NCBI GenBank assembly: GCA_025642065.1
Contig: JAODUP010000148.1
Location: 653,501-717,500 of the forward strand
Source: Paralvinella palmiformis
Taxonomy: Eukaryota > Annelida > Polychaeta > Terebellida > Alvinellidae
Length of the DNA stretch: 64,000 nt
Reading direction: 5' to 3'
The translations under genes were made by a program, and so were the position numbers. Below, in pieces: positions 57,598 to 64,000 of this stretch (position 1 is the first letter of the stretch; each line of letters starts with the position of its first letter). Below the pieces are notes generated by a model that saw nothing but the letters and a program-made list of their open reading frames with translations, was not told the origin of the DNA and searched no databases.

Positions 57598-57598
57598 A
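57433..57598. repeat. (GAT)n and (CA)n(TA)n microsatellites
   Basis: A GAT run at 57433-57481 and a CA/TA tract at 57565-57598. The poly-Ile ORF over the first is an artefact. Confidence 0.85.
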
Positions 57599-58798
57599 TT
57601 ACTAGTGTGTCCAATTTGAGATATTATCGTATTACGAGACTATGTCCATATTGTGAATTATTAATCGGCATTTAGGAACATCTGCCGTTCGTTGCTCATC
57701 TAACATTTATATAACGAGTTTTGATCTAGACTAGATAAATGTAAGGCTGATTGCGCGAACAAGGAACGCAATTAAACCATTCTGTTTGCGCGTGTTTCGT
57801 ATCAAACTGACTTGTTTTAGAATTCGTTTAGTTTATTTAGGAGGCGATAGAAAATTACGCGTCCTTTTAGTGTGACGTAATATCCAGATCGAGGTGTTCA
57901 GCCGGTTTACGTCACGTTGCCGTTGCGGCAATAAATAAAATGACAACCGGTAAGGTGAGCGTCCCGAAGCCATTTCTTCTTTTTGTTGTTGTTGGCTATT
58001 TCTAATAGAACGCCGTGAGTCAGACGGACCAAGCAGAAAGACACGTCGCCAAACATCCCGCCCGCCCACATTACTGCCGAGAGAGAAAACGACTTCTCTC
58101 GCCTCGCCGCTTAGCAAAAATAAACCGGAAGTCTACAGCTGTGTTAGCCTCGAGAAGCGTGTTCAGAGTTGAACGTCCAAGCTCGCATCGAGCGTTCCAC
58201 GAATATTGCTGTAACGTAGTCATAAAAAGTCGAGCAAACAAAACAAATTGTCCACAAATGTAACCTATACAGATACGCCGATAATTGGTCGAGCAACTTC
58301 CTGAAATGGCATAGCCGCTTAGGCTGTGGAGAAGGGATCTGCCACGGAAATTGCCGACGTCATTGTCGTGCGTCGATTACGCACGCGTTGATGACGTATT
58401 AGGGTTCACATGCGGTGGCGCCTTTTTGGGCGGGGGCCCATTTTCTGAAATGACGTCGATACACCTGTCTCAGTGTTGTATGTGTTTTGGTTTTTAAGTA
58501 AAACTTTGTCGTAGTCGTCTCACTTGACAGGAGAAGCGACGGGTTGCATTCTTCTGGCGTGACGAGGGGAAACCCGAACAAGATTTACACTCGAAAGAGG
58601 GCGCCATCCGAAAACTGTTGCCAAAGGCTGGTACAAAAACTGCTTTGTCAATGGGACGTGGCGTTTAAACACCACACACACACACACACACACAAACACA
58701 CACAGCGAGATTCAAATCAACACACACACATACACAGCGAGATTCAAACCGACTCACACACGCACACATGCATATATATATATATATATATATATATA
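57599..58798. other. Interval with promoter-like CpG stretch, no gene resolved
   Basis: 57860-58440 is richer in CpG, with ACGTCA-like half sites. ATG at 57940 opens M-T-T-G-K before a GTGAGC donor, which could be a first coding exon of a gene running out of the window, but no second exon was found. A CA/CACACG block lies at 58675-58770. Confidence 0.3.
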
Positions 58799-58933
58799 CA
58801 GTCTAACCCGCTCTTATAGCGCCACTTGGGGTCTCCCTGAAAGTGGCGTTTATAGACAGGTGGAACTTCCAGACAGGTTGAACTTCAGGCACTTATTAAA
58901 AGGTGGAACTTCCAGTGACTAAACAACACATAG

Positions 58934-58967
<34 letters not shown>

Positions 58968-59900
58968 TCATGTGTATATCTAATTCTTAAATATACATGC
59001 ACAAAAATATACATGCACAAAGATCTAATTAGTTCGTTGATTTCGTCATTGTCAGTCTTACGGCGAATACATCGGCTATGACTGGCTGCGTTTCCTCTAT
59101 ATTCCTCCAATACCTCAGCCTTCCGCTTGACGAGTTTTTGTATTTGGCCTCTGCTTACACCAAATGCCTCTCCAACAGTGCGAAAACTGGAGTTTTTATC
59201 ATACATCTCCAGAGTCTTCACTTTTTGATCTAAAGTTAAGAGTTTGCGGGATTTGCAAAACATCCTGCAATTCACGCAGAAGGTCGTTGTTTCTTAATAT
59301 CACAAGATATAATATGTCAGGAATAGCGTGCAAGTTGGCATATCAAAAGTATAATGTGATTAATTAGAAAATTTGCTGACAATTTATATCCAAAATATTT
59401 TGTAGAAATTGCAATTACAATTTGAACATAACCCCTTTAGCAGTTTTCGTGTTTTTTTTTCCACAGATTTTCTAGGTTTGTCTGTTTGGCGTTATGTAAG
59501 CCATTGTCCGACGGGGAGCGAATTACATCTTTACTTTAATTGTCTTAAATGTCAGTTTGCTCATCAAGAATCAATTGTCTTTACATAACATAGTTAAGAC
59601 ACCGTCATCGCAAAACTTCATGCACACTGTCGGAGGCATAATCATTGGGGAAGAGCCATTATTGGTCAATATGTTGGTGGTGTGCGGCCAATGACAATCA
59701 GCGCCGGTATTATCGCAACTGGCGGTTACTTGACAGGTAATATTGTAGACCTAGGACCGCGAAACACTGACGGTTGGCGGCATCGGGCAGGTGGCGTTCC
59801 AAAGGGGCAGTTTGAATGGGATTTGCATCGGGACTTTAGAAAAGTGGCGCTTAGAGCAGGTGGCACTTCCAGACGGTGGCGTTAGGAGCAGGCTAGACTG
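58799..59900 (-). mobile_element. Tigger/pogo-like element with TA duplications
   Basis: Terminal inverted repeats: 58799 CAGTCTAACCCGCTCTTATA and, on the minus strand from 59900, CAGTCTAGCCTGCTCCTAAC, both running on to GCGCCAC or CGCCAC. TA flanks both ends. Sub-terminal GGTGGAACTTCCAG-type repeats occur in both arms. It contains only the N-terminal HTH of a transposase, so it is a non-autonomous 1.1-kb derivative. Confidence 0.85.
58919..59275 (-). pseudogene. pogo/Tigger transposase N-terminal HTH
   Basis: Reads KLLTLDQKVKTLEMYDKNSS, then FRTVGEAFGVSRGQIQKLVK and R-K-A-E-V-L-E-E-Y, followed by RRKTDNDEINEL. This is the CENP-B/psq-type DNA-binding start of Tigger transposases. The frame runs into a (TA)n at 58962 and no DDE catalytic domain follows. 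Confidence 0.82.
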
Positions 59901-60027
59901 TATATATATATATATGTCCAATCATCAAAAACACACTTGAGAAACAACAATTTTATGCCCAAAATGTACCGTACTTACCGTTTTCGGGTATTCGAGTATT
60001 AGAACCTAAAACCCACCACGTACAATT

Positions 60028-60060
<33 letters not shown>

Positions 60061-60337
60061 GGGGTTCAGTGGTGTTGAATCAAGCACTGGTACAAATAAT
60101 CCCACTTGGAGAATATAAACTATGGACGGTTCATCAGGTTGCCGGTCGTAGATGGCGACCTTTGATGCTGAGACACGTTTTTTGTTGTTGAAAAAACCTT
60201 TCTTCTTCTATTCTACCCTGAACATCTCTGGTGTCTGAGATCTGAGATACGGTCACTGTAGAAGTGAGATGATCATATCTCAGTGTGACGTGTTTTAATG
60301 AAAGATAAGTTAGGACATTATTACAGATAAGGCTAAT

Positions 60338-60339
<2 letters not shown>

Positions 60340-60380
<41 letters not shown>

Positions 60381-60650
60381 ATGTATGTACGTATGTGTGT
60401 ATTATGTGTGCACGTATGTATGTAGGTATGTATGTATGTACGTATGTACATATGTACGTATGTATGTATATACGTACGTACGTACGTATGTATTATGTAT
60501 GTATGTGTGTATGTACGTATGTATGTATGTATGTACGTACGTGTATACGTATGTATGTATGTATGTATGTATGTATGTACCTATTTACGTATGCATGTAT
60601 GTATACATACGTACATGCAGTCATGCATGCATGCATGTAAGTAAGCAATG
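60340..60650. repeat. (TA)n then (GTAT)n microsatellite
   Basis: A TA run to 60376 followed by GTAT/GTAC tetranucleotides. ORFs of Met-Tyr-Val-Cys repeats are artefacts. Confidence 0.93.
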
Positions 60651-60987
60651 CATATTATTATTTTTTGTGTGTTTTGCATTACTTGTTAATAGTTGTGATA
60701 TTGTTCAATGTATACTTATTGAAGTGTTAGCATTTTGGTTTTTAAAACAGTCCTTCTGAGTGTGTATGAAATTATTGGGGGGGGAATTTGGAACACGAAA
60801 GAGAATAACTTAATTAATTCGGACGTCTATATAATTTCTATAAAAGCGACACTGTAATTAGAGTGTTTATGGTAAGCTGTTAATTGAATCTTTTAAAGTA
60901 AACCAGACGAGTTATTGAGATAATAAAATAATGGCATAAACACTTGATGTTTATTAAGTTTAATTTACGTGAACACGAAACATTCTG

Positions 60988-60989
<2 letters not shown>

Positions 60990-61030
<41 letters not shown>
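60990..61030. repeat. (CT)n microsatellite
   Basis: About twenty CT units. Confidence 0.92.
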
Positions 61031-61033
<3 letters not shown>

Positions 61034-61651
61034 TTTATTCTCTCGCTCCTAGTTGTCTTTAAAAAAATAAGGATATTAAAAAATAAATGCTCACGAAATG
61101 AGTTGTTATTTGATAATTGTTCGAGTGACAGAACAAATTAATTACAGAGTTACTGACGCGAGAGAATCATGACCAAAATAATTATTAAAAAAAACAGAAT
61201 TAAATTTAATTGTTGGGTCAATAATATTTTGCGATAAAGACTCGAGAGTAACCCAATGTGTAATAGTTTGTGAACCAGTGTTATAAACAATCTGTAGATG
61301 TTCGAGTGAGTGGTGATGATGTATCGCCTCATTTTCAAATGATTTGAATCGGTGAATGGTTTGGTTCTCTTGGAAAATGCTAAATGAGTTTTTTAAGCGC
61401 TGCATGTATTTGACGAGTCAGTGATGAAATTTTTAAGCGTAAATATTGAAGCGTTTCACAAATGTTGTTAAGTTCGGGGTTTTTAAATACTAGTTTGTTT
61501 GCAAACATTATATCATTTATAAACTTCTTGATTTCTGTGTTAATACACTGGTTCCAATATTTCAATATGATGCACCCTTCGATGGATCTGAATGGGTCAT
61601 AACGTTTTAGAATATAACAAATATTTCGACTGCATATTTTTTGGGCGAATG

Positions 61652-61850
61652 GTGATTAATTGATTGATTGAGTGAGTGAGTGAGTGAATGAGCGAGCGAG
61701 CGAGTGTTTGCTCGAGCGATCGAGCTAGCGAGCCAACCATACAGATAGACAGCCAGCCAGCCAACCAGTCAATTAGCCAACCAGCCAGTCAATCAGTCAG
61801 CTAACCAGTCAGTTAGTCAGTCAGTCAGTCAGTCAGTCAGTTAGTGATTG
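61652..61850. repeat. Drifting tetranucleotide array
   Basis: GATT units pass into GAGT, then GAGC, then CAGC/CAAC and finally CAGT, all keeping a 4-bp register. Confidence 0.85.
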
Positions 61851-62039
61851 GTTTAGTCTCAGCTATGATCCGACCTGGAATACGTTGTCGAGAGATGACT
61901 TCCTGTCGAAACAACCCACAAATACAGTTGTGGGGAACTCTCGAGGCGCCCTCTGTCATGTTCAAGTAAACCATGTCTTGTTAAAGTTTGGGGTAGAGAC
62001 CTCTGGCTGTAGCCTATTGGGCACAGCCACGTGGTGTTG

Positions 62040-62647
62040 ATTTCTGTTACTATAATGATGGGTGAAATGGCAGTAGTCTAAAGTGGTGGAACCTCAGTTT
62101 ACTATAGATGTCACGTTCGGGGAAGATAAACCTTGCCAGTTGCCAGGTTGGATGAAAACCTCCTCCTAATATATATAGTGGGCCGGCCGGGATTCGAACC
62201 TCCGCAGTGAGCTCCGGTGGCCTGGCGGTTAAGCACCTGGCACTTGGTGCCAACGGTCGCAGGTTCGAACCCCGTAAGAGGTCGAAACTTTTCCAGGGAT
62301 TAATTTCTCGGCTCACTACATCGTGGGTGGATGACCACGTTAAATGGCGCTGCCGTCTCCACTGAATTATTTAAAATAAAGGGGACGTTAAAAAACCCTG
62401 AGGACGTAAAACACTCTGGCAGTGACCACCCTCGGTATTTCGGCTCCATCTTTCAGTACAGCTCCCCTGTGAGTGGTGGGGGAGGAGGTTTCTCAACCAC
62501 TCCAACATAGAGGCTGTGCTGATTAAGCGACAGCCTGGGGATTCTCCCCGAACAACAAAACCAAACGATTCGAACCTCCGGCCTCCCGCACAGCATGAAA
62601 CCCGGGCACGGAAGTCCCACGCTCTTACCCACTAATCCATAGGGGCG
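62040..62647 (-). mobile_element. SINE family 3, split by a SINE family 2 insertion
   Basis: On the minus strand the head starts near 62647 (A box TGGATTAGTGGGTAAGAG) and runs to the B box GGTTCGAATCCC, which is interrupted at 62567/62204. It continues GGCCGGCCCACT and a body down to about 62040. Confidence 0.7.
62205..62566 (+). mobile_element. SINE family 2, full-length copy, nested
   Basis: Starts CAGTGAGCTCCGGTGGCCTG, A box GGCCTGGCGGTTAAG, B box GGTTCGAACCCC, and ends CCCCGAACAACAAAACCAAAC. It is flanked by the 14-bp duplication GATTCGAACCTCCG (62191-62204, 62567-62580). Confidence 0.93.
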
Positions 62648-63063
62648 GTCTGATCTGTCCTCATTGTTGTTGTTGTTGGTGTGTGTAAGGGTCTTTCCGG
62701 AGAAGTGGGGTTAGATGTCTGGTAGGAATGTTGATTTTCTTATGATCAACGTTGCCAGGTGATGATGGTCTGGAAGTTTGTAGTCTTCCGGGCGGAGGTG
62801 ACCTTTAAGTATTCTTCGGTGCTTCGGGTAGGCTGGGTAGGTGAGTGGATAACGTACCGCGGTCGTACACTTGTTGACAGTGCCGGCATTAGTGTTAGGG
62901 ATGACGGGCCGGTGAAGTTCCTCGTGTAAGCCCAGAAAGTAACACTAATACACAAAGCATGTTACGTCACTAACCGGCATCATTGGGTATTTGTCGTGTG
63001 AATTCGGACTAATAACAATAGGCCAGAAATACCATATCAGTACTAATAATCTACCTAATGGTT

Positions 63064-63066
<3 letters not shown>

Positions 63067-63110
<44 letters not shown>
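63067..63110. repeat. (TA)n microsatellite
   Basis: About 21 TA units. Confidence 0.93.
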
Positions 63111-63222
63111 TAACAGTGGCCTACAGAATTATTCTCAAATCAATTTACAATAACGGCATAGACAAGCACAAGATAAAAACAGTTAACAGCTTTGATCCCA
63201 GATCTCATGCTGTAATTCATAA

Positions 63223-63411
63223 ATGACGATGATTGATGTTTTACGGCCACTTTTGTGCACGGGGTAGGCTAAATGGGCCGAGCGACCTCCAAGGGTAATG
63301 AGACGAAGTGAAAGACGAAACGACCTTCAGATATGCCCACGCCGTGATTCGAACGCGGGTGGTAGCGATCTGTGGTCCAGCACGCTACCGCTAGACCACG
63401 GAGGCGCCCCC
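63223..63411 (-). mobile_element. SINE family 1 copy, full length
   Basis: Minus-strand copy with intact A and B boxes. Close to the copies at 44536 and 51355, so the family is fairly young. Confidence 0.92.
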
Positions 63412-64000
63412 GCGCTAATTCATAAATGAATATTCCGCAATGATGTTATTTTTAATTTAATGAACTATTTCTCAGTACTCATTACACACGTCTCACTGTA
63501 AGCTTGTGATATTAATATTGTCGTCAAATATGTTTTAATATCACCGTTATTGTTTACGTGTTTGCGTTTTGGTTAACTGAGATAATGATGTAATAAACGC
63601 ATTTGATCAATTCCTATACGTTTTCCATATGTTTTTTAAATACCTGTACTTTGTCCCTATTGTTTGTTGTATACGGAAAACCTACAAGGTTTGCCTGTAT
63701 GCTTAGTGTGTATATATTAGTCATACAAGTATAACTCCCACTTAGATATGAGTCAACGAAGGTAGATTGTGTACATGTTTATTTATCGCCATCTCCAGTA
63801 GAGCGTGACGTACAACAGGAACGACTAAAATAAACCATAAACCCCGTAAGTGATAAAATAATACTAATAATGCGTGTACATCGCCGTCATAACTCCATCA
63901 GCTATGAACATTTATATCACAGATAATACCGTGTTGTAAGACACTAAAGATAATCGACATTTAAAAATCTTCTGACAATAGAATTAACTGGCAGAAAATC
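63412..64000. other. Terminal interval, nothing recognised
   Basis: AT-rich sequence without an ORF, repeat or splice pattern that I can support. Confidence 0.5.

Larger units (their letters stand above)
59901..62040. other. Interval without a recognised gene
   Basis: Holds simple repeats (60340-60650, 60990-61030, 61652-61850). Minus-strand ORFs at 61142-61565 have no recognised domain. Confidence 0.5.

Noticed and set aside
62746..62955. 69-aa minus-strand ORF
   Set aside because: No domain; parts resemble the body of SINE family 3, so it is probably repeat-derived.

Overview
The window looks like nuclear DNA of an intron-rich animal, most likely a marine lophotrochozoan and probably a mollusc (gastropod-like). 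Genes are split into short exons with GT-AG introns. Microsatellites are everywhere, mainly (TA)n, (CA)n, (GA)n and (ATAC)n. tRNA-derived SINEs recur in both orientations, and decayed Gypsy, LINE, Tigger-like, MULE-like and THAP/P-like elements sit between and inside genes. There are no bacterial features. The species assignment is inference; exon, splice-site and repeat calls are read directly from the sequence.

Region by region. 1-3650 is a broken Ty3/Gypsy gag-pol on the + strand. 4354-6085 holds a minus-strand gene of unknown function with three or four exons whose introns share one phase. 10821-19843 is a complete ten-exon minus-strand homologue of ARB2A (FAM172A). Its reading frame closes exactly (346 aa), but the serine-hydrolase nucleophile position and the HGSG-like loop are changed. 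Its introns carry a THAP exon lying between inverted repeats, a 48-bp minisatellite, a LINE relic and SINEs. 23340-25530 is a minus-strand Gypsy relic joined to a plus-strand LINE 3' end. 30821-40493 is a plus-strand aldo-keto reductase gene relic: splice sites are mostly preserved, but it has an in-frame stop, several frameshifts and missing segments. Its introns hold 20-bp and 26-bp minisatellites, a MULE-like element with a FLYWCH-like ORF, a foldback-like element and two SINEs. 40500-47200 is repeat-rich, ending in a CpG-rich promoter-like stretch. 47276-57255 is a large plus-strand gene of unknown function (1707 aa in two coding exons after a leader exon). It has basic, probably nuclear-targeting segments and two internal repeat arrays, and a 170-aa ORF follows its stop codon in another frame. 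58799-59900 is a 1.1-kb Tigger/pogo-like element with TA target duplications. 62180-62647 is a SINE inserted into the B box of another SINE.

The intact genes do not form a pathway. ARB2A homologues act in co-transcriptional or chromatin-linked RNA control, the large 47-56 kb gene looks nuclear, and the aldo-keto reductase copy is probably dead. The most unusual items are the altered ARB2A active site, the THAP exon between inverted arms, the 4-6 kb gene with repeated exon ends, and the unrecognised repeat-rich gene with an out-of-frame ORF behind its stop.
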